A DNA stretch of 64,000 nucleotides from A37T11 sp964546645. Lineage in GTDB: Bacteria; Bacteroidota; Bacteroidia; Sphingobacteriales; Sphingobacteriaceae. The stretch is from positions 4,984 to 68,983 of the forward strand of contig CAZJKM010000004.1 in the NCBI GenBank assembly GCA_964546645.1. The letters run 5' to 3'. A program made the position numbers and the translations under genes. This document shows positions 7,540-16,685 of this stretch, piece after piece. The notes below the pieces were generated by a model, which saw only the letters and a program-made list of their open reading frames with translations, searched no databases and was not told where the DNA came from. The first letter of the stretch is position 1; every line of letters starts with the position of its first letter.

Positions 7540-9729
7540 ATGTCAAACCTCAGATTTAGCGCAGTAAAAACTGCTATCTCACGCAAAAAAGAACCAATCA
7601 CTAAAGCTGCCGGCGCCAAAGCTTCCGAATTTTTCGGAAACCGCGTTTTTGGGACCAACAAAATGAAAGATTATTTACCCAAAAATGCGTATGAAGAACT
7701 TTTAGCTACGATTGAGGCTGGTGAAGCGATCAGTCACGACCTGGCGGAACATATTTCGCAGGCGATGAAAAGCTGGGCAATCGGTTTGGGTGCGACCCAT
7801 TACTCGCATTGGTTTCAGCCACTGACCGGTGCCACGGCAGAAAAGCATGATGCCTTTTTTGAGCCCGGCAGGGACGGTGTGGCCATCGAGAAGTTCACGG
7901 CAGACGCACTGGTACAGCAAGAGCCGGACGCGTCCAGCTTCCCGAACGGAGGTATACGCAATACCTTCGAAGCCAGGGGCTATACCGCCTGGGACCCGTC
8001 CTCTCCCGCTTTTATTTACGAGACCGGCGGCAGCAGGACCCTGTGTATCCCTACTATATTCCTCTCTTATACCGGTGAGTCACTGGACTTTAAAGCCCCG
8101 CTGTTAAAGACCCTGAATGCACTTGATAAAGCGGCAGTGGAAGTAGCACAGTACTTTGACAAGTCCGTAACAAAGGTATTTGCCTCGCTGGGTATTGAGC
8201 AGGAGTATTTCCTGGTTGACCTGGCACTCTTTAACGCCCGCCCCGACCTGCAGCTCACCGGCCGCACGTTGTTCGGCCACATGTCTGCCAAAGGCCAGCA
8301 GCTGGAGGACCATTATTTCGGTGCGATCCCTGAGCGGGTACTGGCATTTATGGTTGACCTGGAGAATGAAGCGCTTAAACTGGGTATCCCGCTTAAAACC
8401 CGGCACAATGAGGTAGCTCCTTCCCAGTTTGAATGTGCGCCCATGTATGAGGAGATCAACCTTGCCATTGATCACAACCAACTGCTGCTGAACCTGATGG
8501 ACCAGGTTGCATTGCGCCACGATTTCAAGGCACTCATCCACGAAAAGCCGTATGCGGATATCAATGGCTCCGGCAAGCACAATAACTGGTCGCTGATCAC
8601 CAATACCGGCATCAATCTGCTGGCGCCGGGCAAAACACCGAAAACCAACCTCATGTTCCTTACGTTCTTCGTCAACACGATCAAAGCCGTACATGAACAC
8701 GCGGATCTGCTCAGAGCGTCCATCGCAACTGCCAGCAACGACCACCGTTTGGGTGCCAACGAGGCCCCCCCGGCTATTATATCCATTTTCCTGGGCAGCC
8801 AGCTGAATGCGGTGCTGGATGAGGTGGAGACCGCACGGGTAGCTAAGAAAGTAAAAGCGGAACCCAACCTGTGGCATGGGATCCCGAAAATCCCGCAACT
8901 GACCCTGGACAATACCGACCGTAACCGGACTTCTCCGTTTGCCTTTACCGGTAACAAATTTGAGTTCAGGGCGGTAGGTTCATCCTCCAACAGTGCCAGT
9001 CCGATGACCGTACTGAACGCTATCGTGGCAAACCAGCTGATCGAATTCAAGACAGAGGTAGACAAACAGATCAAAAAAGGCACCAAGAAGGATTTGGCGA
9101 TCCTCAATGTGATCCGGAAATACATTAAGGAATCCAAAGCGATCCGCTTTGAAGGGAATGGCTATAGCAAGGAATGGGAAGAAGAAGCCGAAAAACGCGG
9201 TTTATCCAACATAAAAACCACCCCGAAAGCCCTGGATGTATACGTGAGTGACAAAACAGAGCATTTGTTTGAGTCGCTGGGTATCATGAACAAACGGGAA
9301 GGGGAAGCCCGCCATGAAATCCTGCTGGAGAGCTATTATAAAAAGCTGCAGATTGAGGCACGGGTGATCGGCGAGATTGTCAGCAGCCTGATCTCCCCTG
9401 CCCTGTTTAAGTATCAGAATGAACTGATTGACAATGTGAAAGGACTAAAGGAACTTGGATTAAAGCCGGCATCCTATAGCTCGCAGCTGAACCTGATCGA
9501 GCGGATATCCTCACATGCCAACGCCATCCTGGAGGATACGGAAGCGATGCGCCAGGCACGCAAAAAGGCCAACGCCCTGGAAGACGTCCGTGATAAGGCT
9601 ATCGCTTATGACGAGCAGGTAAAACCTTACTTTGATAAAATCCGCTATCACCTGAATAAGGTGGAGCAAATTGTGGATGATCAGGTATGGCCGCTTCCGA
9701 AGCTGAGGGAATTGCTTTTTGTCCGGTAA
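7540..9729 (+). CDS. glnN: Glutamine synthetase type III
   Basis: A 729-residue protein, the length of GSIII rather than the roughly 470-residue GSI. It catalyses ATP-dependent amidation of glutamate and is the main ammonium-assimilation enzyme in many Bacteroidota. Seen in sequence: an N-terminal GSIII-specific region with FGNRVFG and GATHYSHWFQPLTG, the ATP/glutamate site NGSGKHNNWS, NDHRLGANEAPPAI, and SPFAFTGNKFEFRAVGSSS. The C-terminal helical part (RKKANALEDVRDKA, WPLPKLRELLF) is also GSIII-typical. No nitrogen-regulatory gene is adjacent. A strong terminator follows at 9771. Confidence 0.97.
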   Translation: MSNLRFSAVKTAISRKKEPITKAAGAKASEFFGNRVFGTNKMKDYLPKNAYEELLATIEAGEAISHDLAEHISQAMKSWAIGLGATHYSHWFQPLTGATAEKHDAFFEPGRDGVAIEKFTADALVQQEPDASSFPNGGIRNTFEARGYTAWDPSSPAFIYETGGSRTLCIPTIFLSYTGESLDFKAPLLKTLNALDKAAVEVAQYFDKSVTKVFASLGIEQEYFLVDLALFNARPDLQLTGRTLFGHMSAKGQQLEDHYFGAIPERVLAFMVDLENEALKLGIPLKTRHNEVAPSQFECAPMYEEINLAIDHNQLLLNLMDQVALRHDFKALIHEKPYADINGSGKHNNWSLITNTGINLLAPGKTPKTNLMFLTFFVNTIKAVHEHADLLRASIATASNDHRLGANEAPPAIISIFLGSQLNAVLDEVETARVAKKVKAEPNLWHGIPKIPQLTLDNTDRNRTSPFAFTGNKFEFRAVGSSSNSASPMTVLNAIVANQLIEFKTEVDKQIKKGTKKDLAILNVIRKYIKESKAIRFEGNGYSKEWEEEAEKRGLSNIKTTPKALDVYVSDKTEHLFESLGIMNKREGEARHEILLESYYKKLQIEARVIGEIVSSLISPALFKYQNELIDNVKGLKELGLKPASYSSQLNLIERISSHANAILEDTEAMRQARKKANALEDVRDKAIAYDEQVKPYFDKIRYHLNKVEQIVDDQVWPLPKLRELLFVR

Positions 9730-9770
9730 TTTTTACCCTGTCCGCTACCACTATTAACCCAGATAATTCA

Positions 9771-9803
9771 GAGCTTTGGCAAATCGCCAAAGCTCTTTTT
9801 TTT
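9771..9803 (+). terminator. Rho-independent terminator after glnN
   Basis: A perfect 10-bp stem (GAGCTTTGGC at 9771-9780 pairing with GCCAAAGCTC at 9786-9795) with a 5-base loop is followed by an uninterrupted T-run to about 9803. It lies about 40 bp past the glnN stop. Confidence 0.93.
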
Positions 9804-9847
9804 CATCGGACGGCCGGGTAACACGCCTGAGAAAGGTGAGCGGCCCG

Positions 9848-10180
9848 TTATCTGAACAGACGATCGAAGAGACTCTCTTTCAGCCCTATATACAGGCCAT
9901 CACTCCGCTCCTGTAAGGCATAGATATGGATATAATCACCCTGGCCCGGGTCTCCCCTGCCTGTCTGCAGGTCAAACGCATGCCGGTGATACGGGCAGAT
10001 CAGCCGTTCGTTCTCACACCACCCGCCGGACAGGTCGGCACCTGCGTGCGGACATTTTACAGAGGTGGCATACAGCCGGCCGTTGCTGCGTATCAGGCAA
10101 ATGGATTTCCCGCCGGCCCTGACTTTACGGATGCCGTCAGCTGCCGGAACGTCCCGGCTGTCGAGTTTAAGCCACTTCAT
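9848..10180 (-). CDS. Rieske-type [2Fe-2S] protein
   Basis: A 110-residue soluble protein carrying both Rieske cluster motifs: CPH in KCPHAGADLSGG and CPYHRH in LICPYHRHAFDL, separated by the usual 16-17 residues. It should bind a [2Fe-2S] centre through two Cys and two His and act as an electron carrier, like the small NirD or ferredoxin components of oxygenases. No oxygenase gene is adjacent, so its partner is unknown. It diverges from queE; a TACCTTTA promoter-like box sits only four bases upstream of its ATG. Confidence 0.9.
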   Translation of the reverse strand: MKWLKLDSRDVPAADGIRKVRAGGKSICLIRSNGRLYATSVKCPHAGADLSGGWCENERLICPYHRHAFDLQTGRGDPGQGDYIHIYALQERSDGLYIGLKESLFDRLFR

Positions 10181-10184
10181 AGCC

Positions 10185-10221
10185 TAAAGGTACCATTTTT
10201 ACACAAAATTGGGTACCTTTG
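10185..10221. promoter_or_regulatory. Mirror-image divergent promoter boxes (Rieske gene / queE)
   Basis: The 9-bp inverted repeat AAAGGTACC (10186-10194) and GGTACCTTT (10212-10220) has 17 bp between its arms. Each arm contains a -7-type box reading outward: TACCTTTA on the minus strand (10192-10185) and TACCTTTG on the plus strand (10214-10221). The plus box suits queE, whose ATG is at 10242. The symmetry could also form an operator for a dimeric regulator. That role is inference. Confidence 0.5.
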
Positions 10222-10241
10222 CTTTCTTTATTGTACAACAC

Positions 10242-10865
10242 ATGACACAACAGGTTCCGCCAGACGGCACACAGCTGCCCCTGATGGAAGAATTTTATAC
10301 CATACAGGGAGAAGGCTACCATACCGGCAAAGCCGCTTATTTTATTCGTCTGGGTGGCTGCGACGTCGGTTGCCATTGGTGCGATGTGAAAGAAAGCTGG
10401 GATGCCGACCTGCACCCGCTTACTGCTGCTGATACGATCATTGAGCACGCATCCCAACATCCGGCGGGGACGGTCGTGGTAACCGGCGGCGAACCGCTCC
10501 TTTACAACCTGGATTACCTTACCCGGGGCCTGCAGCGACGCGGTATCCGGACCTTTATCGAAACATCCGGCGCTTATCCGTTAAGCGGATCGTGGGACTG
10601 GGTCTGCCTTTCCCCGAAAAAATTCAAAGCACCGCGCCCCGATGTACTGGCTGCCGCCGGTGAACTGAAAGTGATTGTTTTCAACAAAAGTGACTTTGCC
10701 TGGGCAGAGGAACACGCACACCGGGTTGCCCCCTCCTGCCGCCTGTACCTGCAGCCTGAGTGGAGCCGGTCGGCAGAAATGACACCCCTTATTATTGAGT
10801 ATGTCAAAAACAACCCGCAATGGGAAATTTCACTGCAAACGCATAAGTACCTGAATATTCCTTAA
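10242..10865 (+). CDS. queE: 7-carboxy-7-deazaguanine synthase (radical SAM)
   Basis: About 207 residues from ATG 10242. It converts 6-carboxytetrahydropterin to 7-carboxy-7-deazaguanine on the queuosine/archaeosine pathway, using S-adenosylmethionine and a [4Fe-4S] cluster. Seen: EEFYTIQGEGYHTG substrate region, FIRLGGCDVGCHWCD with the CX3CX2C cluster motif, VVTGGEPLL, and IETSGAYPL. The upstream frame to 10209 overlaps its promoter box, so the later ATG is chosen. No other queuosine genes are nearby. Confidence 0.94.
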   Translation: MTQQVPPDGTQLPLMEEFYTIQGEGYHTGKAAYFIRLGGCDVGCHWCDVKESWDADLHPLTAADTIIEHASQHPAGTVVVTGGEPLLYNLDYLTRGLQRRGIRTFIETSGAYPLSGSWDWVCLSPKKFKAPRPDVLAAAGELKVIVFNKSDFAWAEEHAHRVAPSCRLYLQPEWSRSAEMTPLIIEYVKNNPQWEISLQTHKYLNIP

Positions 10866-10892
10866 ATTAGCCTCCGCCGCAATGTCGTCCGG

Positions 10893-12593
10893 ATGCTGAG
10901 AAACATCATTATTATATCATGGTTATGCCTGCATTACCTGCAAACAACAGCACAGGTGGTGCCTGATGCTGACAAAGCCCGCCAGGTTTTTGAAGAGGCA
11001 CGTGCATTGCTCAAAAAGGGGGATTATACGGCAGCAGAACAGGCTTTTGCCACATTCCGCCAGATGCCCGGGCTGGGGCCCAGAAGCATACAGGCGGCGG
11101 ACAAATACCTGGCTGATTGCCGGTTCAGTATCCGTGCCAGGGAACGTCCGGTACCGTTTGATCCGGTCAATCTCGGCCCGGCCGTGAACAGTGATGCCGC
11201 GGAGTATTTTCCGATGCTGACCGCCGACCGCCGTACATTAATTTATACCCGGAAAGCCAATAACCGTGAAAACTTCTATGAAACCGTTGCGGATAGCACA
11301 GGTACATGGCAGCCGGCCGTTCTCCTGCGCGGACACATCAATTCTGATCATTTCAACGAAGGGGCACACTGCATCTCTCCCGATGGAAAATACCTTTTCT
11401 TTACCGGCTGCAACCGGCCGGATGGACTGGGCAGCTGTGATTTATACGTTTCCAGGCGGGAGGGCGACGAATGGGGAGAGCCACATAACCTGGGCGCACC
11501 GATAAACACCCGGGGATGGGAAGCACAACCGGCACTCAGTGCGGATGGCCGTACCTTGTATTTTGTCAGCAACCGCCCCGGCGGACAGGGAGGGTATGAT
11601 ATCTGGAAATCGGAACTCGGGGAAAACGGGCACTGGAACAAGCCGGCTAACCTCGGCCCCTGTATCAACACCGCATATGATGAAAGCTCACCCTATATAC
11701 ATGCTGATAACCGTACCCTGTATTTTGCATCCGATGGCTGGCCGGGGTTAGGTGACAAAGATATTTTCGTAAGTCGCCTGGACAGTCTCAGCAACTGGTC
11801 GGAGCCGGTTAACCTCGGTTATCCCATTAACGACCATGCCGAACAGATCTCCCTTACCGTCAGCATGAACGGACGGCAGGCATTTTTCTCCAGCGTGCGC
11901 GCGGATGGGTTCGGCGGACTGGATCTGTATACGTTTGAACTGCCGGAGCATGCTCATCCGAAACCTGTCGCCTACCTCAAAGGGCTGGTCACGGACGGGG
12001 ACACCCGTCAACCTCTTGTTGCCCAGGTAACCATCACCGACATCAGGGAGAACAAGGCGCTGTACCGGGAGTTAACCGATTACGAAGATGGCACCTTCCT
12101 GGCTCCGCTTCCCTTCGGTAACACCTATGCCCTGCATGTGAAGCAGCCCGGCTATCTTTTTTATTCTGAAAATTATACCTTAGCCGATACCTCCAAGGTG
12201 AATGATGCCTATGAAATCAGCGTACAGCTTTCTCCTATTAAAGCGGGCCGGACTGAAATACTGAATAATATCTTTTTTGAGACCAACCGGTTCACGCTGC
12301 TGCCGGAATCAAAGGCAGACCTGGATGCACTTACCGAATTTCTGAAACTGAACCGGGAGGTGGGCATTGAAATCGGCGGGCATACCGACCATACGGGAAC
12401 CGCCGCGACCAACCAGCTGCTTTCAGAAAACCGGGCGCGGACCGTCTATGAACACCTGTTAAAACAAGGGATACCTCCAAAAAGGATGAGCTACAGAGGA
12501 TATGGACAAGAGCAGCCCATTGCTGATAATAGCACAGAAGAGGGCCGCAGCCTGAACCGCCGCACCGACTTCAGGATAACTACTGTTGACTAA
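10893..12593 (+). CDS. PorE-like OmpA-family protein (TPR, PD40 propeller, CRD, OmpA_C)
   Basis: A 566-residue exported protein with a signal peptide (IIIISWLCLHYLQTTAQ). Domain order: TPR-like helices at about 25-75; WD40-like PD40 beta-propeller repeats at about 95-350, with blades such as PALSADGRTLYFVSNRPGG; a carboxypeptidase-regulatory-like domain at about 365-440; and a C-terminal OmpA peptidoglycan-binding domain with GGHTDHTG and LSENRARTVYEHL. This order is that of PorE, which tethers the type IX secretion system to peptidoglycan. No other Por/Gld gene is in the window, so this could be PorE itself or a paralogue. Confidence 0.82.
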   Translation: MLRNIIIISWLCLHYLQTTAQVVPDADKARQVFEEARALLKKGDYTAAEQAFATFRQMPGLGPRSIQAADKYLADCRFSIRARERPVPFDPVNLGPAVNSDAAEYFPMLTADRRTLIYTRKANNRENFYETVADSTGTWQPAVLLRGHINSDHFNEGAHCISPDGKYLFFTGCNRPDGLGSCDLYVSRREGDEWGEPHNLGAPINTRGWEAQPALSADGRTLYFVSNRPGGQGGYDIWKSELGENGHWNKPANLGPCINTAYDESSPYIHADNRTLYFASDGWPGLGDKDIFVSRLDSLSNWSEPVNLGYPINDHAEQISLTVSMNGRQAFFSSVRADGFGGLDLYTFELPEHAHPKPVAYLKGLVTDGDTRQPLVAQVTITDIRENKALYRELTDYEDGTFLAPLPFGNTYALHVKQPGYLFYSENYTLADTSKVNDAYEISVQLSPIKAGRTEILNNIFFETNRFTLLPESKADLDALTEFLKLNREVGIEIGGHTDHTGTAATNQLLSENRARTVYEHLLKQGIPPKRMSYRGYGQEQPIADNSTEEGRSLNRRTDFRITTVD

Positions 12594-12600
12594 AGGAGGG

Positions 12601-13593
12601 TTACTGCTGTTCTTTTTTTGTCGCCTTTTCAGCTTCCCGCGCCTGCTTGCGGAAAAAGCCCCTGAACAGAAAATTATGCTGCAACGCTTCCATATTCTGG
12701 TCCAGTTTCGCTGTGCTCTGTTCCAGATGATGCAGGGTCTCACGGATGGTCTGCGCCATCCCGGGGTCGTTCAGCAATACGCCTACCGCATTATCATTCC
12801 GGTTCAGTTTTTCGGTTGCCTCACCGATATTGCTGGTAAGTGCGGATGCCGTTTGCGTAATTCCCTGCAACTGGGCCACAGAGCTGCGCAACGAAGCGTA
12901 AACCGCTGTATCCGTCAGCAAATCGTTGACCAACGTACCCTTTGCATTCAGTTTACCGGTAACATCAGCCAGTGAAGCCGTGATCCGGTTCGCATTCAAC
13001 GCAGTTTGCCGCAGCCCGGTGATCATCTCTTTAATATGTACTGCCATCAGCGAATCAGTCAGGACCGCTCCGGCTGCACCTTCCCCCTTCGCCAACCGGT
13101 CGGTCAATACCTTCAGATTAGCCGTTATGCCTACCAGGTTTTCGTTGTTCAGCTGCAGTGTTTCCAGCATGGCATCGGAATCTGTTGTTTTTACTACCTG
13201 CAACATATCGCCTTCTCCCACCGGTTCCACATCGCTGCTGCCGCCCTCAATAACAATGATCTTGTTGCCGATAAGACCATCTGAACCCAGCTTGGCAACC
13301 GCGTCCTTACGGATGTATTCGCGTGAGCGCTGGTCGATACCCAATAAGATCTCCACTTTCCGGTCCTCACGAAAACGGATATTCTTAACAATACCGACTT
13401 TCACGCCCGAGAACCAGACACTGTTCCCGTTTTTCAGCCCGGCCACGTTATCAAATACGGTGAGCACATTTACCTTGCTGACGAACCGGTTCTGCTGCCC
13501 GCCCATGATAAAAACGCCTGCCAATAAAATAAGGATACCGATCAGCACAAAAACACCTACTATGACCGAACGTTTATTTTCCTGTTTGTTCAT
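12601..13593 (-). CDS. mlaD: MlaD-family (MCE domain) lipid-binding protein
   Basis: A 330-residue protein: one N-terminal membrane anchor (GVFVLIGILILLAGVFIMGG), an MCE domain at about 35-115 (FDNVAGLKNGNSVWFSGVKVGIVKNI; LGSDGLIGNKIIVI), then a long helical region rich in heptad-like leucines to about 315 and a basic tail (FFRKQAREAEKATKKEQQ). MCE proteins form hexameric periplasmic rings that carry phospholipids between membranes. It is the last gene of a minus-strand operon, three bases after the ATPase gene. The C-terminal helical extension is longer than in E. coli MlaD and may span the periplasm. Confidence 0.9.
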   Translation of the reverse strand: MNKQENKRSVIVGVFVLIGILILLAGVFIMGGQQNRFVSKVNVLTVFDNVAGLKNGNSVWFSGVKVGIVKNIRFREDRKVEILLGIDQRSREYIRKDAVAKLGSDGLIGNKIIVIEGGSSDVEPVGEGDMLQVVKTTDSDAMLETLQLNNENLVGITANLKVLTDRLAKGEGAAGAVLTDSLMAVHIKEMITGLRQTALNANRITASLADVTGKLNAKGTLVNDLLTDTAVYASLRSSVAQLQGITQTASALTSNIGEATEKLNRNDNAVGVLLNDPGMAQTIRETLHHLEQSTAKLDQNMEALQHNFLFRGFFRKQAREAEKATKKEQQ

Positions 13594-13596
13594 ATA

Positions 13597-14373
13597 CTAT
13601 TGCGTAATAAAATTGTAATCATAGAATGGCTTAACCCGCTCATCTTCTGTGTCGAATATTTCTTCAAAACTCCCCTCCCGTTCAAACCTGCCGTCCAGCA
13701 GCATCACAATACGGTCGCCGACCGATTTGGCGCAAGACAGGTCGTGCGTGATAATAATGGACGACGTTTTATACCGCTCCTGCACCTCATTGATCAGGTT
13801 ATTGATGTCAATGCAGGTGATCGGGTCCAGTCCCGCTGTCGGTTCATCATACAGCATAATATCCGGCTGCAGGATGAGTGTCCTCGCGATACCGATCCGC
13901 TTCCGTTGTCCGCCGGAAAGCTCGGACGGCAGCTGGTTAATCGCCTGAAGCAGGCCCACTGCCTCGAGTACTGACTCAACCGCCTCATTGATCTCACTGC
14001 GTTTCAGATGACGTTTATTCCGGATCAGCGGGAATTCCAGGTTTTCCCGGATGGTCATACTGTCATACAAAGCGCTGTTCTGAAAAGAAAAACCGATCTT
14101 CAGCCGCAGCTGCTGCAATTCCCGTTCGTCCAGTTCGGCTACCTGCTCCCCCAGCACATCAATTGTTCCTGAATCCGGGTACAACAGCCCGGAAATAAGT
14201 TTGATAAGCACTGATTTTCCCGTTCCGGACCGCCCTAAAACCACCAGGTTTTCTCCTTTAAAAAGATCCAGATCAACCCCGTTCAGCACGTTCAGATCAC
14301 CGAATGATTTATATACATCCCGGATACGGATCACCGCCTGCTCATAATCAATATGGCTTGTTTCTTTCTTCAT
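13597..14373 (-). CDS. mlaF: ABC transporter ATPase, MlaF type
   Basis: A 258-residue ATPase with Walker A GRSGTGKSVLIK, Q-loop FSFQNSALYDSMTI, signature LSGGQRKRIGIART, Walker B IMLYDEPTAGLDP and switch His ITHDL. The FQNSALYDSMT segment and context are typical of MlaF/Ttg2A ATPases that power MCE lipid transport at the inner membrane. It overlaps the permease gene by one base and precedes mlaD. Confidence 0.93.
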   Translation of the reverse strand: MKKETSHIDYEQAVIRIRDVYKSFGDLNVLNGVDLDLFKGENLVVLGRSGTGKSVLIKLISGLLYPDSGTIDVLGEQVAELDERELQQLRLKIGFSFQNSALYDSMTIRENLEFPLIRNKRHLKRSEINEAVESVLEAVGLLQAINQLPSELSGGQRKRIGIARTLILQPDIMLYDEPTAGLDPITCIDINNLINEVQERYKTSSIIITHDLSCAKSVGDRIVMLLDGRFEREGSFEEIFDTEDERVKPFYDYNFITQ

Positions 14374-15146
14374 CAGAACCGGATACCTTGTAACAATTGC
14401 ACGATCAGCATCTCTTCCACAAAAATCAGGAACATGGACATGACCACTGCCCAGTTGGCTGCCCTTCCCACACCTTCCGTTCCCTTATTGGAGTTGTAAC
14501 CCTGGTAACATCCGACGATACCGATGGTAAACCCAAATGCCAGTGCCCGGAATACCAGGGCGAAAATATCCACGAAGTCCACCGCATCAAACACCTGGTA
14601 CCAAAAACTCTGGAAACTGGTGCCTTCATTCTGGTAAATACTTAAAAAGCCCCCCAATAACCCAACAAATGCTGCATAAAAGGATAAGATCGGGATCATG
14701 AACGTCGTGGCCAGCACGCGGCTTACCACTAAAAACTTAAACGGATTAGTCCCCGAAACCTCCATCGCATCGATCTGTTCGGTTACTTTCATGGAACCCA
14801 GTTCCGCCCCGATATTGGACCCTACTTTACCGGCAGCGATCAGTGCCGTCACCAAAGGTGCCAGCGCCCGGATGATGGCGATGGAAATCAGCGCCGGCAG
14901 CCAGGAGGTAGCACCAAATTCAGAAAGAGAGGGCCTTGACTGGTTGGTAAAAACAAAACCTGTTACAAATCCGGTCAGTGATATCAGCGGCAATGACTTC
15001 CATCCTACCTCATAGCACTGCCTGATAATTTCTTTAAATTCAAACGGCGGATTAAAGACCTCCCTGAAAAAGCGCATTACAAAGCGGTGTATATTAGCCA
15101 ACTCTATAAAAACACGCTGTATTTTATTCGATGCCATGCGTGGCAA
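14373..15146 (-). CDS. mlaE: ABC transporter permease, MlaE type
   Basis: A 257-residue MlaE/YrbE-family permease with five to six hydrophobic segments. Recognisable family blocks are SLPLISLTGFVTGFVFTNQS, ALAPLVTALIAAGKVGSNIGAELGSMKVTEQIDAMEVSG and GFTIGIVGCYQGYNSNKGTEGVGRA. It forms the inner-membrane channel of the MCE transporter. First gene of the mlaEFD operon. mlaB and mlaC homologues are not adjacent, as is common in Bacteroidota. The transport direction cannot be told from sequence. Confidence 0.93.
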   Translation of the reverse strand: MPRMASNKIQRVFIELANIHRFVMRFFREVFNPPFEFKEIIRQCYEVGWKSLPLISLTGFVTGFVFTNQSRPSLSEFGATSWLPALISIAIIRALAPLVTALIAAGKVGSNIGAELGSMKVTEQIDAMEVSGTNPFKFLVVSRVLATTFMIPILSFYAAFVGLLGGFLSIYQNEGTSFQSFWYQVFDAVDFVDIFALVFRALAFGFTIGIVGCYQGYNSNKGTEGVGRAANWAVVMSMFLIFVEEMLIVQLLQGIRF

Positions 15147-15421
15147 AAATAGTAGTTAAAAGTTATTTTACTGACTTATTGAATGAAATTCTTCACACGC
15201 TTTTGTCATAAATTAAGACGTAATGTCTCCAACTATGTTACATCCGCACTTGCAACCTCCATGCCAGAACCATCGTCATATCTTTTAAAATAAGCACAGG
15301 CACACAGACGGAACAAGCAGGTAACAATTTAGTTTCGTATGCACAACGGATTAAACTACTGAGCAGCCCTGGTGTCTGATAAGAAAAGAACAAGAATGGT
15401 GACCCTTTAAATCAATGCATC
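15147..15421. promoter_or_regulatory. Divergent intergenic region between mlaE and the Trp/Gly-rich gene
   Basis: It must contain promoters for both divergent units. The only near-match seen on the plus strand is TAGTTTCG at 15330-15337, one base from TAnnTTTG. No repeat or RNA gene was found. Confidence 0.3.
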
Positions 15422-16603
15422 ATGAAAACGCTAAAAAATACCGCCATCGCCGTCATTTCGGCGCTTACGATGTTCCTGGTTTCTGCATTTACGCAGGCTG
15501 TTCATGCACAACCGGGAGGTCACGTATCATTCCAGCTGTTCTACGACGAGCTGGCACCGTATGGGGAATGGATAGATGATCCCAACCACGGATACATCTG
15601 GCTGCCGGACGCCGGGCCGGATTTCAGGCCCTATGCAACCAATGGGCATTGGGTAATGACCTCCTATGGTAATACCTGGATGTCCAACTATTCATGGGGC
15701 TGGGCACCGTTCCATTATGGCCGCTGGATCCATACAGATTACTATGGATGGGCATGGGTACCCGGTTACGAATGGGGACCGGCATGGGTCAGCTGGCGTA
15801 ACGGAGGCGGTTATTACGGCTGGGCGCCACTGGGGCCGCGGATGGGCATACAGGTACACCTGCATGTCAATATTCCCAGTTTCCACTGGGTATTCGTACC
15901 GCAGCGCTATGTATGCAGTCCGTATGTTTACCGCTACTATACACCTCATCGTAACATAGTGAATATCTATAACCGCACGACCATTATTAACAATACATAC
16001 GTATATAATAACCGTACGTACATCAGTGGGCCACGCCGCAGCGACCTGGAACGCGCCACCCGCAGCCGCATTACGGTTCGCGAGGTACACAACGCCAACC
16101 GCCCGGGCCGCGCCAGTGTCGATGCCCGCTCGGTTAACATCTATCGTCCGGAAGTAAGCAGTTCCAGGGGATCTGCCCGGCCGGCACGTGTGGCTGACCG
16201 CAGTGCGATCAGGCCTGATCGCGGCACCAGCAACAATATCCGGAATTCAGGCAGCAGTGTTGCCCGGCCGTCACAACCGCGGGCTGAAGCCCCGCGCCAG
16301 ACAACAGCACCCAGGAACGAGACTGCCCGGCCACAAACCAGCGAAAGGCAACGTCCGGCACCGCAGGCCCGTGAACAACGCAGCGCACCACGTCCGCAAC
16401 CCAGTGCACCGGTTCACTCCACACGCAGTACCGAAACAAGGGCTTCAGGCAGTGCAGCACGCCCTGCCCGAAGCAGCGAACCGGCACAACGCAGTACCGC
16501 CAGGCCAGCTTCCGGAACAACTTCCTCCCGGGCAACGCAATCGTCAGGCAGTGCACGGAGTGAACGAAGCAGCAGTGCACGCCCCGAACGCGGCTCCAGA
16601 TAA
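15422..16603 (+). CDS. Secreted Trp/Tyr/Gly-rich protein with Arg/Ser/Pro-rich tail
   Basis: A 393-residue exported protein (signal peptide AVISALTMFLVSAFTQAVHA). Residues about 35-165 hold repeated aromatic-glycine motifs such as YGEWIDDPNHGYIWLP, YSWGWAPFHYGRW, YYGWAWVPGYEWGPAW and YYGWAPLGP, resembling DUF6600/YXWGXW-repeat proteins. Residues about 205-393 are a disordered tail of Arg, Ser, Pro, Ala and Thr, strongly basic. Function is not known for the family. The aromatic part may form a compact beta-domain, and the basic tail may bind cell-wall or nucleic-acid polyanions. A terminator follows. Confidence 0.78.
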   Translation: MKTLKNTAIAVISALTMFLVSAFTQAVHAQPGGHVSFQLFYDELAPYGEWIDDPNHGYIWLPDAGPDFRPYATNGHWVMTSYGNTWMSNYSWGWAPFHYGRWIHTDYYGWAWVPGYEWGPAWVSWRNGGGYYGWAPLGPRMGIQVHLHVNIPSFHWVFVPQRYVCSPYVYRYYTPHRNIVNIYNRTTIINNTYVYNNRTYISGPRRSDLERATRSRITVREVHNANRPGRASVDARSVNIYRPEVSSSRGSARPARVADRSAIRPDRGTSNNIRNSGSSVARPSQPRAEAPRQTTAPRNETARPQTSERQRPAPQAREQRSAPRPQPSAPVHSTRSTETRASGSAARPARSSEPAQRSTARPASGTTSSRATQSSGSARSERSSSARPERGSR

Positions 16604-16639
16604 TTTTTAGTTTGTGATGTAAGCAGATGGATAAGTAAT

Positions 16640-16670
16640 AGAGGGGTCGCGAAAGCAATCCCTCTTTTTT
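16640..16670 (+). terminator. Rho-independent terminator
   Basis: AGAGGG at 16640-16645 pairs with CCCTCT at 16660-16665, followed by TTTTT. It lies between two convergent genes and ends the Trp/Gly-rich protein gene. Confidence 0.75.
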
Positions 16671-16685
16671 GTTGTCCGGCAGGCC

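Noticed and set aside
8104..8898. A 264-residue open frame antisense to glnN
   Set aside because: glnN motifs cover the same bases; the antisense product shows no family features.
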